From assembly GCF_001640805.2 (NCBI RefSeq), contig NC_066856.1:18033616-18097615 (forward strand): a stretch of 64,000 nt of DNA. Reading direction: 5' to 3'. How positions within the stretch are numbered: position 1 is the first letter of the stretch; every line of letters starts with the position of its first letter. The DNA is from Lates calcarifer (taxonomy: Eukaryota > Chordata > Actinopteri > Centropomidae). Shown piece after piece: positions 22,941 to 35,770 of this stretch. Made by a program: the position numbers and the translations under genes. Below the pieces are notes generated by a model. That model was not told where the DNA came from. It made no database searches and saw only the letters and a list, made by a program, of their open reading frames with translations.

Positions 22941-25297
22941 TCTTGGGAATCCATGCAAAGCAAATACTAATAATAAACATAGCACTTGGTGTGACACACA
23001 GCTCGTGTTTTACTTGTCAGTGAGACCATTTTTTTCTTCTTTTTTCAGGCTTTAGAATATTTAATGACACATTAATGTGTCAGAGTAAAGATAGTAAATA
23101 TACCCCCACGCACAGATGGAGACGATCTCATCACAAACAAGACCTCTCTAACGCCTTGGATTAAAAACTGTGAGACAATCACCACAGACTTACACTGCAA
23201 GGTCACAAGTACTTAATCTGTACGAAACCCTTCTGAGTTACTCATCTCAGAGAGTTTTTGTGTTTTTGTATTTCAGGGACTTGACTTTTCAAACTCTGTG
23301 GAGCTAAGAGAGAGGGATTTGACTCTCACTGCTGGTGTGGCTGACATCCCTGCACCGGAGGTCATCATAATTCACTCACAAAGTCAATACTGCTGTGTTG
23401 TCAAAACAAGAACCATCTTGACTAGCGTTCACCTGTCCTGTAGAGACTCTCACATCAGTACTTTGGTTGGGCAGTAGCAATTTTTCTATCACAGTGCTAG
23501 CCCTCTCCAGATGGCTGCGATATTACCTGGGAAGGTCAGATGCCCATCAGTCTGGATGATAAAGTTATTTACAGGGGTTTCATGGTAATCCAGGGACATA
23601 CCTGTGAAAATGTGTCACATGTCCCTCACAGCAGAAGAGGCAAAACTCTATGCTCACTTGGCTCCACAGTATATATTTGTAAAACACATGATATGTAGGA
23701 CTTAATCAGTAATCAGAGAATGTGAAACACCATGTGCAGATTTACCTTGTTACATCTAATTCAGTTGGTCTGTAGATAATTTCTGACAGACGTAATTTAA
23801 TTTCTTCTTTTCACCAGTGTAGGTGTCACAATTTGACTTTTAGCACTAGGGAAAGAACGGAGGTGGTTGTTAAAGCACTTAAAATTGCTTTTCTGTTTGA
23901 GGTAAAATTAAGTGTAACGACAAGGTATTGGAAAACCAGCAAAAATGGAGAAATATAATTTAGATTGTTTCCCTGACATGTTTCCCTGACAAGTCCCTTG
24001 CTGCAGTTCAGTGCAAATAATGACTGTAATCTTTCAAACACAAAGGCAGAAGTAGCATGACAGCTTTAAATCACCACAGAGAGTCTTAAGGAGGAAGACG
24101 TGGTGAATTGCTGGGGGTACAAAGCATGTCACATTGACAGTTAAGACTTCTACCAACAATCACTGCTGATATCTTTTAACCACGACTATAATCTTTCCTT
24201 CACCATAACCAAGCAGTTTTACTTGTATCCACAAGTAATCTAAGAAGTCACAGGACAGTTTGGGGACTTTGCTGTCTCATAGAGTGTGAGGACAGACAGA
24301 GAAATGATCATTTTAGTTGAATATCTGGCCAAATATTTTAATTTCCTGGCCAAATAGACCAGTGTGTTGAATGTATTCAGCAAAATAACCTGGTGCGAAA
24401 TGCTTTTAATGCAGAGATTACAAACAGCAAAATTCAAATCAACTTTCTTTTCAACATCTCACATCTTGAAGTCAACATCCAACTCAATGCAAAAGAACTG
24501 TAAAAGGCTTGTAGGTGCCATCTTTTTCATTTCCCTCACCTTCCCCTCTGAGTGGATATTTCAGAGTTATTTCACACTTGCCTGAGGGGATAAGAGAGTA
24601 ACTCAGCTCAAGCTGCAACTACTAGTGGCACTGCTGTACCCAAGAGTTAATAAATAACAAGAAAGCATATAATATGAAATTGTAATGGAATATGAAATAG
24701 CAATGATAACATGGTACTGAACTTGAACATTTTCCAAATACCCAGCATTTTTCAAATAATATTGTAGCTAGCCCCCCACTAGTATCTAACATTTTTTGTT
24801 TTTGACTAACTAACTGTAATTGTGCACACATTGTAGTATAGTCTGATGCATATAGTTCAGCACACAGCTTAAAATGCAAGGGTAAGCAGAAACCCAGCCT
24901 GAAGGCCAATGGTATATTGCAGACTAAAACATATTCTGTGTGTTTGCATAGGTAGCATGACAAGAAAAAAGAATACCCCTTGGCTTTAAAACTCTGCAAC
25001 TTTATTTACAAGAAAGCTCCAGAGGTTGCCTTTGATTGGAGTGTGCACAGTTTTCCTGTGCTATTGAGGATTACTGCCAACATTTTAAGATTTTTCTCCA
25101 AAAATAGTGGTTTAGATTAGATTATTTCCTTGTCGTGTTGGACTACACTGTAGCAACATCCCCATGTTTTTAGATTTCAGCTATTATTTTAGTGAGTACA
25201 GTGTTAACCATAGCAGATGGCCAAATCTAGGGAAATCAGTTGTAACAAACAGTAATTATGTTAAGATTTTCTTTCTACTTAGCAACAAATATAAATA

Positions 25298-25300
<3 letters not shown>
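22941..25300. other. gene-free interval
   Basis: No gene is recognised. A perfect 18-bp palindrome TGACACATTAATGTGTCA lies at 23065-23082. The 125-codon minus-strand frame at 24622-24999 is hydrophobic and cysteine-rich without any known domain and is taken as chance. Confidence 0.45.
23065..23082. repeat. perfect 18-bp palindrome
   Basis: TGACACATTAATGTGTCA equals its own reverse complement. The centre ATTAAT is homeodomain-like, so a dimer site is possible. Confidence 0.85.

Positions 25301-25340
<40 letters not shown>
25301..25340. repeat. (GTTA)10 microsatellite
   Basis: Ten uninterrupted GTTA units. The unit differs from the vertebrate telomere repeat, so an interstitial telomere is ruled out. 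Confidence 0.97.
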
Positions 25341-25489
25341 AACATACAGTAGCTCTGTACATACTGGTTTGATTTAACCAGAGAGAACATGTCTGCCTTC
25401 AGAGCACTTTGACATTTGGAAGATGTCTGTAGAGCTAAAAATCCTATCTGCTCGGCTTAAGCCTCCCTGAAATCACTCCCACCTTCACC
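25341..25489. other. short gene-free spacer
   Basis: Unique sequence between the GTTA microsatellite and the SINE relic. Confidence 0.4.
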
Positions 25490-25605
25490 CTACTGTGGGC
25501 TCACTGTGTTGCTTGAGGACACTTTTACACCAGATGACACATTGGCTGTTGCAGAGATCCAACCCATGACCTTCCAGTTAGACAGCCCTCTCTCCCTGCA
25601 GAGGA
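25490..25605 (-). mobile_element. decayed tRNA-derived SINE, minus strand
   Basis: On the plus strand TTGCTTGAGGACACTTTTAC, then GAGATCCAACCCATGACC and TTCCAGTTAGACAGCCC follow the order seen in reversed fish tRNA-like SINEs, whose complement carries a B-box (here GGGTTGGATCTC on the minus strand). The A-box side is degenerate. It is a fossil copy, not a tRNA gene. Confidence 0.5.
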
Positions 25606-26109
25606 CTTATTCAGTGTCACCGGCACAAATCATCAAAAATCATCTCAACCCTAATCCAGTATTTCCTGATGGGATGAAACAAGTTCTTGACACAGGAAAG
25701 TAGAGAATAAAGGAGTATTCTTGGGAGTAGTAAGTGTGAAGGGCTGTGAAGAATGACTCACAAGTTGCTTGTTTCACTCTGCTGGCAACAACAATCTTTC
25801 AGACAGCTTACTGGGATTCACTCAGTGTCTTATTTGAATGTACACCAGGCCGAGGAGGAACACCTTATCACAGAGATGTGAGCAACTGTGATAAATTTGC
25901 TGTATCCAGCTGCATTGAGCTGATAAGCACCAAAATTATATTCTCTACATGCCTGCTCTAATTAAAAAGAGTCTCTCAGGTTTCAGCAAGTCACCATTTG
26001 ATGTTTTTAATCTTTGTTTAAAATGATGCAAGTAGTGCACAAAATTTTATGATAGGCTTTCCTGTTCTTCCAATAATAAATAAATAAGTTGAATATTACA
26101 TGGATGCTT
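25606..26109. other. gene-free interval
   Basis: Unique sequence; nothing assignable. Confidence 0.4.
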
Positions 26110-26440
26110 GCCCTCTTTTTCCCGACCACCCGCTGCTTTCAACACAGTCTCTGCACATGGAAGCTGACATCATCAGTATTCAGCCCGCCTCTTCCCCTCC
26201 TGTCGCTTCTCACGAAGGAGCCCTCGGGGCATTAGTGGTGAACCTCTACCCACATGGGACCTGTTGGTCCCCCTGACACCTGTCTCCCTCAGGTTGACCC
26301 CAGTCACGCTATGGATCATGCAACGATGCCTCCAAGTCTGAATCTGCCAGCATACTCAGACATTGACAGGCAGCTACCACTAGCCAACATGCAGTGTGGG
26401 CTTTTGAAAACAAAGGAAACCTTCCAGGGAATTAATTGAA
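26110..26440. promoter_or_regulatory. candidate conserved non-coding element
   Basis: A GC-richer non-repetitive block with several CpGs and a TGACATCATC stretch. The contrast with AT-rich flanks is clear by eye. It holds a 61-codon frame with no recognisable domain. Confidence 0.25.
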
Positions 26441-28539
26441 AGTATCAACAGTAAGATCATATTTATTCGAACAAGTCTGGTCACTTTCACGGTCTGGTTG
26501 ACTATTGATTGTGGAGCCCTTTAGCTGAGAGATACACTTAATGGAATTAAAAAGTTTTCCAGAATTGACTTGGAAAAGGCCATGGCTGTAAGAATGGAAA
26601 AAAGTCACAACGAAAACAACAAGACAGAAATCTCAGCCAAGACAAATCAATAGCTATCACCAGCTACAGTATATGATGTTGAAATGTTTATTTTCATTTT
26701 GTTGGTGGAAGCATGTAAAGGACCATTTAGTTTTGTGTAATGTTACTCAGTGAGGGGTTAGGGGACCTTAAGGAGAGTCAGTAAAAAACTGAAAACATTC
26801 AGTAACTGTGTTTTCACTGTGTGCCAGTAGGCATGTCTATTTTTATATGTTGTACAAACTCCGTATGTGATATTATTGTCCATTATACTAACATTAGACT
26901 GTAGTTTGTTTTGCAGACATACAGACAAAATTTCAGCTCAGTAGATCCTGGTCCAAAAGAATCTTTAATTATTTTTTGTTTGCTTGTGTTTCCTGGATCA
27001 CCGTGTGCAGTGGGGAGAACACAATAGTCATGTTTTGTGGTTCCAGTTCACTCAATACTGCTGCCGCTTCAACTTGTTACTCATTACTCATTCATGTTGG
27101 CTTCTGTCAGATTTAGCTGTCTGCACTGCCAAAATGATGTTTGAATTATTTTTATTTAAAACATAATGGCTGACATTACATTTAAGCACTATTTCTGTGC
27201 TTAAATGTGCTTTGTTGCTGTTTTGGAAAGTGCTTTAGGCTTTCATTTTTGGACCTTATACTGTAAAGCTGTGCTAAATCCACATATATAATTGAAGAGT
27301 ATTAGTTATAAATGAAAAATCAGCATTTTGTGTGTTGCGCAAACAATCTTAATTAAAAATACAGGCCTGTTTTACAGCCATGTTTACAAAGAATACTGAT
27401 GTAAACAAATCTTTTACAGCATCATAAAACATGAATAAGTTACTTGCAGTTGTTTCTAGAGTTAGTAATGCACTAAAAGACCTGTCAACTTTAATCAAGT
27501 TTAATTTACATTTGTATCACAGATTTTGCATTTAAGACTTTTATCTCTTTCTGTCCTTTACCTGATGTTACCTGCCACCTACTGCACTGTATACAGTCAC
27601 ACACACTGACTCTGCAAAGTTGTACCAGCTGGAACTTTTCTGCTGATGAAGCAAACTGTTCACTTGTTCCACATAGCGAGCCATGAAAGTGACTCTGTGT
27701 TTTACATCCTAACTGCACGTAATAATCTACCCTGCAGCAGCTGCAAGGACCACACAGCAACTTGAAGTTAACACAAGCTTGTGTGCTTTTTCATTTTTGA
27801 CCACTGAAGCACAAATTTAAAGATGCAGGTAATCACCTCTAAAGGTTTTTTTTCTGATGGCAGAAATACTCTTGTTCTCACTGAGGGTGAAAGTTACCTG
27901 ACAGGAAATGAACACTGGTCAAAATTATTATTATGATGAGCCAAAATAGAGATGAAATCTTCTTTTCTTCATCAGTTAATAAAGATTATTTGCATTGTCT
28001 CCACAGCTAAACGTCTTAACATATTAGCTAAAGGCTTGTGCAAATTTGAATTTCAGTTGCACTCAAGAGGCTCCGATTACAGGAAGTCAAGGTTAATTTA
28101 CCCCCAATTTGTCCTCCTCAACAAAGGGTTTCAGAAATCTGATCCAGGCTCTTTGTTGTTCCAGATGTTTGGATCAGAGTCTCTCTCTGTATTCACCCAG
28201 GGAGCTTATCTACATCTCCTGAGCAGCATGTCTTTCGAGAGATGATTGTGTAACTAAAGCTCAAATCTGTCATGGACACACATTAATGCAAACTTCATGT
28301 AATTACCTGTCTACTTATGTATTAGAAATATGAATACATTTGCATAGCACTATATTTTTTTTTCTTTTTCTCTTTTTGTATTCTATGCACCATTTTATAG
28401 ACTTGTCTTTATAGTCTATATACATTCTTTTATTCTACTATTTTCTAGTTGTATGTCAGAATACAAATTAGACTTAACTTTCATGCTGACTACATGGTAG
28501 CTTTCATTCTAGAGATATTTTTTGCAGATATTGACATTG
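26441..28539. other. gene-free interval
   Basis: No gene is recognised. The perfect hairpin at 27178-27208 lies here. The remainder is unique AT-rich sequence. Confidence 0.45.
27178..27208. repeat. perfect inverted repeat, 12-bp arms, 7-nt loop
   Basis: ACATTTAAGCAC (27178-27189) pairs perfectly with GTGCTTAAATGT (27197-27208) around TATTTCT. Confidence 0.88.
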
Positions 28540-29000
28540 ATGTGGATATTTTAGCCTGCGTACAGTTTCAGTAATTAACAGGAAATTAAGATGTGTTTTG
28601 ACACGTTTGACCGTCTCCCTATCTGCTGCAATGTCGCTTAGCTTCCAGATAATGATGTCCTCTGCATTTTTGTGAGGGAACATTTCCCCAGCCATTTATC
28701 AACGTCCTCTTTTCTGTGTAAATTCTGTCATGTCACACTGGCCTCTGCAGCCGGGATGTGAGGCACACGAGGACTCTGGTGTAAGGCCAAAGCGCATTGC
28801 TTGTCTTGTGACGCTGAGTCCTCTGGTGAGAAATGACACTCAATTTGTTTCCCATCATGCTACCTGGGCAGTCATGTATGATTAACGTACCCCTGCCAAG
28901 TGACCCATGACGTGTTTTTCTCCCATTCTGACTGGGCCTGCTTCGGCAGTCACAGCAAATGCAGCCTCCTGACTCATTGAGCGTATGGTAGAGTTGTGGA
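28540..29000. promoter_or_regulatory. candidate conserved non-coding element
   Basis: About 460 bases of balanced composition, rich in CpG for this window, without simple repeats. Visible cores include AGTAATTAAC near 28570, GATTAAC near 28880 and a CRE-like TGACGTG near 28908. A 107-codon minus-strand frame here shows no domain I know, and I prefer a regulatory reading to a coding one. Confidence 0.35.
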
Positions 29001-29660
29001 TTTAACCTTTTTTTAACACTTTTTTTCACTTGTGCACTGTGTTGGTCTTTTAACATGTAACAAAATGTAGGGAAAAAATTGCTCTTCCAAAACAGTTGGC
29101 AAGGCTTATAAGTGTAAAGATTTCCTCTATTTGCAATTCAGCTCACAGGAGAAAACCTTTCTGACACCATTACTTTTTGAACACAGTGATGTACTTTCAT
29201 ACTTTCAAGTACAGCAGCTGAAAAATACAGTATCATGCAGAAACAATTGCCAGGTGATTTCTTTGCACCAACTGGAGCAGTGATAAAGAGAAAAAGAAAT
29301 TGTAACCCACGTACGCTGTAAACAAAAAGGGGAAAATGTCTCATGTAATGTATCTACATATATGCATGGAGGAATGATTCTGCTTTTGATAGACAAGCAA
29401 ATGAAAGGGAGATGTTAAAGGAAGATTGGTAGTGTAAATTAAGAGTATGGGAGGCAAGGAAACAGAAATATGGTGCAAGCTGGGTCTCCCACAGATGTGT
29501 GAAATGTGTTCTTGTTGGCCTTTAGGGAGGAAAATTGGAAAGACTAGATGACAGTTTGGGGAGGCACAGAGGGAAAGAGGAGATCTGTCTTCCACAGAGA
29601 CCTTGTCTGTGAAAAGAAGATATGGAGGGGACATGCTTATAGGTCCATGGACAAAACAAG

Positions 29661-29661
<1 letters not shown>
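29001..29661. other. gene-free interval
   Basis: Unique sequence with no gene recognised. The long minus-strand frames at 29341-29826 run through the CA microsatellite and are not genes. Confidence 0.5.

Positions 29662-29704
<43 letters not shown>
29662..29704. repeat. (CA)n microsatellite
   Basis: An uninterrupted CA run of about 21 units followed by a short imperfect extension to about 29712. It produces false valine-cysteine frames on the minus strand. Confidence 0.97.
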
Positions 29705-29713
<9 letters not shown>

Positions 29714-32659
29714 AAAATCCAAACTTCCCAAAATACAAGTCCCTTACTTAAAAGAAGACCCCAAAACTTCACAGAGCTGGAAGACAGGAAAAAAATCTTG
29801 ATGGAGTGAACTGCATGAAGTTGCAAATGCGTGCTTGGGGAGTAGAGAAAAATAGCTGTCTATGTCACATGCTAAACTGAACATCCTTTTGTATTTGTCT
29901 TCTACTAAAATAAAAGTGATATGCAGCACCATCAAAAGCATTTATCAGAAGAACTTTTTAAAAGTTGCTGTCTTTGAAATTGTGGGCATTGAAACTTTTG
30001 ATGCTTATTTTTAACTGTTATCTCAGTTGTAACTACCATGCGTACTGCCATAAAACATCCACTTTACCAATACACAGCTCTGGATTTAACCATAGCCTTG
30101 TATTTCTGAGATAGTAATAGTACTGGTGGTAATAGAAGAAATTCACCATAAAATGTCTCAACATTGCTAATTTTGTGTTTTGGTGGTGTGAAAGTGTTTG
30201 TGGTTACATCTAAAGCAAGCGCTCATTGTCAGAATATATTTCTGAAGCACAACAGCCAGGCCCTGAAAACCAACCTGTGTGCGTGACCCCTATCAACACT
30301 GTCTGAGAGTAACTGCTGGAACAAAAAAAAAAATAATAGCCATGGAGAAAAGTTTGTGAAGCTCAGAGAGTTCAAAGGGCTTAGATTAGAGTTACGCAAG
30401 AAGATTAGAAAGAGAAAACAAACAGTAGGTAGTGGCAGAGTACTTTCTCTGAACTAGAAACTGTACCTCCTTGAAATGGGAGGGGAAAATATACTGTGCA
30501 AGACATGAGAGACTGAGCAGAACCTAATTTAAATTGTGCTTTATTTAAGAGGTACAATGGAAAAAGACCACAGAGGATTCACTCATCAAACAACCTAGGA
30601 AATGTCTCCATGGGTAGGGGAAGAAAAAAGGAATAATAATTGTGTACACTCTGAAGGTCTAAGATTTGTCATTATAGAATGGAAGAACAGAGGGAGAAAT
30701 AATAAGCAAGGGATTTCTACCGTTATTTAAAGAAGTTCTAATCATTAGTCCGCTGTGCAACGCGGTCAGAGAAGCCACCAAGGCCTCCTCCTGTGAAAAG
30801 AACATGATCAAAGAGGATGAAGGTTAAATAAGTTTACTGGGTAGTAAGACAAGGAAACTGACGGGTTTCTTCCCTGCTTAATTTATGTCAAAAAGAAGAA
30901 ATAGCATCTGTAAAAAGCCATATAAATTTCTCTAACATGTAAGAAATAGAATATAGAAGAAGCTTGTGAAGCAATAGCTGAAAACAACACAAAGGTGGGC
31001 TAGTTTAATTTCACATAAGCAACATAGCCAGAAACAGCCAAACTGCTCAAAATCTATCCAAATCTCACCATGTGGTGTAAGGTGAAAATCAACTGCCGGT
31101 CAGCTGCTAGTCTCCAGATGTCCTTGTGTTTGCCAAGATGGAGCTCACCCCATTTTTCTCACACAGTCTGTGGCCCCTTTTCCAGCACAGCATGGCATAT
31201 CTCTTGTGATCTTTTGTCATTAATGAACACTTACATCAAAAATATTTCCAGCACATCCTCAAATACTTGTATGGAACTTAATGTAGCATAAATACAATAT
31301 GTTTTTTGCAGCCTTGTTGTTATTACAGTCTACAGTATATTTGCATCCACGCAATATTAAAATGTAAGACTGAATAGTGTGCTTTGTCTTCATACTTGCT
31401 TTTCTGTTATTTCTGTTTGGAGTAAGCTAAACACTGTCACATTTTCATTGCTAGTAGAAATAATCGTGTAAGCCATGGGTGATATAACTTTATCTGCTAG
31501 CTCCTGGCTGTTAATATAAAACAATACTAGACACAAAATTTGTATGAGCACTTTAAATATGATATTGATTCTGCAATATATCCAAGTGCTGCCTTTTTAT
31601 TGGTTCCCATGCAGTAGGTTTTGAAAAATGCCATAGACCTCTTATCACACAGATTAGAATGGATTGCTTTTAATATTACCTCCAATAACGGCTCTTTGTT
31701 CCAAATGGCCATTTCCCCTCATTGCATGAAAAGTCAACTTCCATTTGACAAGACATTCAGTATGGCTTATGTGGCACAAACTGTGCATAAAGTTTCAAAT
31801 TGAACTTTGGGGGGAAATTTGAAGATATTTGTGGGTGTTCTCTCAGAAAAGGGAATTTCTGGATCATTACATACATTTCTCCTTCCTGTACATCAATAGG
31901 CAGAATGTTACATTTCCCTCTCTACCATTAGTCAAAGTGGGCTAATTTAAAGTGGGGACACTATTGGGTTTTGTGTGATAAATGACCCATGTGAGAGCGA
32001 CCCACAGTGGGTAATGGAGGGAAAGGGTTCAGTTACAAGCAGTTAGAATACAAATATCCTGCTTTTTTCTTCAGTTCAGGGTCGAGATATGATACTTTGT
32101 CTGTACAGTTAATCAGTGGTTCTATGGACTAACCTTAATCTCTAGAAAAGATTCTACAGATCCATTTTAAATACAAAAGGACAAAATAATTTCTACAAAT
32201 CTCTATCCTGGGTTTTAGCTGGTTTGTCTGCAAACCCTGACTAAGATTTACCTACCTACCTCCTAACTAGACTTTGTTGCTTTGTCTTTACTTAGTGTCA
32301 CATTTTTACAGTGCATCTCACTTTCACATCACACAAAATAAAACTTGCATATTTATGACATCTTTCTGCTAAATAATTACATCAGTGCCCTGGATTTTGT
32401 ATTACCAGTTCAGTAATTGTCACCTGATGACAGTGATCAACAGGTAATAACAGTGTCTGAACAGCTGCTATTTAAATGCCAATTAAATATAACACCCACC
32501 AGCCAAACTGTGATATGTGCTTGGCCCCCATTCACACCCATGGTAAAATTCCTTTGCCAACACTTGGCATTTATAAAATCTAGTCCAAAATAAATGTGTT
32601 TCAGCTAGCTATCAGCATTCCTACTCAGTTGAACTCTAAGTCTGCCTCACAAATTGTTT
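29705..32659. other. gene-free interval
   Basis: No gene is recognised. A small block at about 30740-30840 is less AT-rich and holds a TCF/LEF-type ATCAAAG at 30807-30813. The rest is unique sequence without identifiable families. Confidence 0.4.
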
Positions 32660-34060
32660 GCTTTCACCAATAGCTTACATTCGCAAGGAGAGCCTTTTTT
32701 ATGCGTGGTCTCTGTAATCTGTATGATGGTGAAGTCGAGTCATCACAGTGGGGGCTGGCTGGTACACCGAGGTAAATTAACTCCAGAGAGTTTTCTGCTG
32801 GCCTCAGAAACACAAACAATATTTGTGTCATGATCTCCCATGGCCCTCTGAAAGAAAACTCAAATTAAACAACAGCAGTATATTTATTACGCTGTTTTCT
32901 TCCAGCACATAGCCAGCCAGTAGCTGCAATATAAATAATTAAGTAGAAATAGCAATTTACAAAGCCTTGATATGAGTTAGAATCTGTGTCAGATATTAGT
33001 GCCCCTCAGATGTCCTTGGTGTTAAGGTAATGTCAGCGTGTGGATTTTGCCCTGTTGCATGGCATCTTTTCATTGTTTCCAAAGCAAAACGTTGTTTCTC
33101 TGGATAGGCTGATATTCTTTCAAGCACAGAATTAATACATGTCATAACAGCTGTTGCAAAACATCAATAAACTGTCAAGCAATGAAAAAAAACTGAGAAT
33201 GAAAGAAATTGGCACAGACCAATAGAAGCAACAAATATGTCATCTGTCTGGGAAGATTTGGAGCGCTCCCATGAAGTGGCTTGCAATTATATCGCACATG
33301 TCACCACAGACAAGTAGATAAACAACACTCTCTCAATTTGTATTGAATCAGCCACAGACATTGATTGGAACGCGTGTTTCATAAATGTAATTGCCTCTTT
33401 GATTCTGATCATTGATCTAAATCTGAACGATTGTCTATGAAATATAAAAAAAATGTGTATTTTCAGTGTCTGAAAATGTATTTCATTAAGTTTGATTTCC
33501 ATATCAATGTAAAATATCACGGCATTGATTGATTTTGATAGTTAATCACATTCAAAAGAAGGGGAGTTATGCTGTACCTCCAGGGCAGTTTGTACAAGAA
33601 CATGCAGCGTCCACTGTGTCTAATTTCTTATGCTGTTAATTTTCACAATAGAATGGAATGAAACTGTAATTTCATAGCGTTCAATGTGACTAAAAAAGTC
33701 ATTAGAGAGGGGGGTGGGGAGGGAGTCACCAACCTCTCTGACATGCCCTACATTTCCTATACGGGGGCTCTGTCTGGAGGCAGCCAGCCGACAAATACAT
33801 CACCAACCAGTCTGAGAAGACATTAGCTCACAATGATATTTGTAATGCAACACTTTTGGGAGAGGTATTTCTCATTTCGTGACAGAGCGAGGAAGGATAG
33901 ATATGGTAAACAGTGGCTCCTGAGGATAATTTGACCTCAGAAAAGCAAGGCCATTTATTTCCCTCAGCTTAATGATACAAATACGGTTGTATTTTATGAA
34001 GAAGTACTGCCGCAGCCAGGCATTTGTTGTGGATTCAATCCTGAAGCAATATTAGGAGCA
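32660..34060. promoter_or_regulatory. candidate cluster of conserved non-coding elements
   Basis: A long non-repetitive stretch with many factor-type cores and no open frame of interest. It includes a PBX-HOX type TGATTGAT at 33526-33533, TAATTAAG near 32937, and a G-rich stretch at 33710-33725 followed by a CpG-containing segment to about 33810. Density of AT cores next to GC-rich patches resembles vertebrate long-range enhancers. Boundaries are approximate and conservation is untested. Confidence 0.35.
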
Positions 34061-35220
34061 TATGGATAAAAATAGCCATAGCCAAACAACTTCAGAAATG
34101 TTAGCTTTACATTGAGCAACGTCAGGACTTCCAATCAAAAGTTCTTACCAAGATAAATACAAGCTGTCATCCACTGAGCTGCTTTTGGCAGAAATTAAGA
34201 ACAAAACACAACACCATCACAAGTCTTCTGCTGGATGACATTTTACTTTAAGATAGGATTAAATCCATGTCAAGCTTTAGTGTATTAAAAGCAAATGTTT
34301 TCTATCTAATACCTAAAACATACAGTATACTGCAGTACGGCTAGTAATTTACATTAATGTTTCCATTAGTTTGTGATGTGGTTTTCACGCCCCTACTTTT
34401 CTTGTTGTCACATCTGGACAACTCTGGATTTAGAGAAAATTAACTCCTTTGCTCAACTCATAATTATGTTTGCTTCAACAGCCCATGAAGTTAATATCTC
34501 ACCCTCTCTGGTGCACCTTCAAGTCTTAACCTTACCCTAAACCTTATCAGAAGTTTTGAAATGAAATTCACCTATACCTTACCTCTAAGCTCCTAGAGCC
34601 TCTTAAGTACTTCCAAAACCCTGCACAGGAATACAGTTCCTCTCTAACACCTGGCATTTGATTGCTAAACTGTAATCAAAGGCCAGAATGGGGTGAGCAT
34701 TATTCAGGTCATAATGTACATATAAGTCTCCAATAACTGCAGGTAACTCGACTGTGTATGTTCATATAGTCAATAAAATATGACCATTGACAGCTCACTA
34801 ACCTATAATGGATTCTTTAGCAGCCTTATCAGGGATATTCTTTGAACAGAACAGAACAGCCTGAGGGTTTTTCTGCACTTTGAGTAAGAAGACCCCCTAA
34901 AGAACTGAGTATCTTTTTTAACAGGTGAGAGTGGCTCTTCACACTGACTCAGCATATTTGGAAAGCCAAATTATTCAAGATGCCCCAGATTAACTCTGGA
35001 GTTCTGTCACTGTCATATATCAAACAAAATTTTGACACAGCCCCGTCTTTGTCAACAAGCAAAGCGACTAAGCACATTCATCTCCCATGTGACAAAGACT
35101 TGGGTCTGTGCCAAGAAAAAGGAAATCATTTTTCCCACACATCTTCAAATAAAGAGGAAAAGCCTTTCATTTATTTCCTGCCCAGAGACGCTTATTAATC
35201 AGCCACAATATGAGTTTGAT
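34061..35220. other. gene-free interval
   Basis: Unique sequence; frames are short, overlapping and without domains. Confidence 0.45.
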
Positions 35221-35770
35221 TCTTTGTATGTGTGTTTGTTTAATCCTAACGAGTTATGCAAATAAAATAAAGTTTGAATTCATTTTAATGAGAGCGTAAC
35301 AAAAGGGCCAGAGCTAATTAACTAAATTCCTTCTCTTTGAAAAATGGGTAACACTGACCCCCCATTGAATATAAAACAAAGCCAGGAACATTAGAATATT
35401 CATTATAAAACATATTTATGTAACTCTGTGAGGTTTATGTGACCATGTGTCCCATGGGAGGAGGAGGCAGATTGTAAGGTGGAAATATATAGTTTAAGCT
35501 TCAAAGCACAAAAGGTATATTGTATTAATTCATTCTGCTGCCTGCAGGGACTAAAGGAAGCGTAGAGGCATTATGTGCTTATATTTGCTCCATCTCTGCC
35601 TCAGTTTCTGTCCCCCGTAATTTCCATTTTGAAGTTAGGTGCGGCTGTAAAAATGTTCCCTCTGTAAGAGACAAAAATAGATGAACGTGGAGGAATGCAT
35701 TTAGTTAAGCTTTCTTTTCACCACAAAGCATTTTAGTGTCTTGTATCCTTGAGCTGTGTAACAACACGGG
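35221..35770. promoter_or_regulatory. candidate conserved non-coding element with octamer
   Basis: It contains the POU/octamer consensus ATGCAAAT (35256-35263), TAATTA (35315-35320), repeated TTCATT/AATATTC cores, and a later block around 35540-35700 of mixed composition. The sequence is unique and dense in factor-type motifs. Octamer sites next to TAAT cores are frequent in neural and early-embryo enhancers; that reading is an inference. Confidence 0.4.

Noticed and set aside
24622..24999. 125-codon minus-strand frame
   Set aside because: Hydrophobic and cysteine-rich without a recognisable family, in AT-rich sequence where such frames arise by chance.
25301..25340. Interstitial telomere repeat
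   Set aside because: The unit is GTTA, not TTAGGG.
29341..29826. 161-codon minus-strand frame, the longest in the window
   Set aside because: It runs through the CA microsatellite, which supplies a valine-cysteine repeat; the rest has no domain and is overlapped by other frames.
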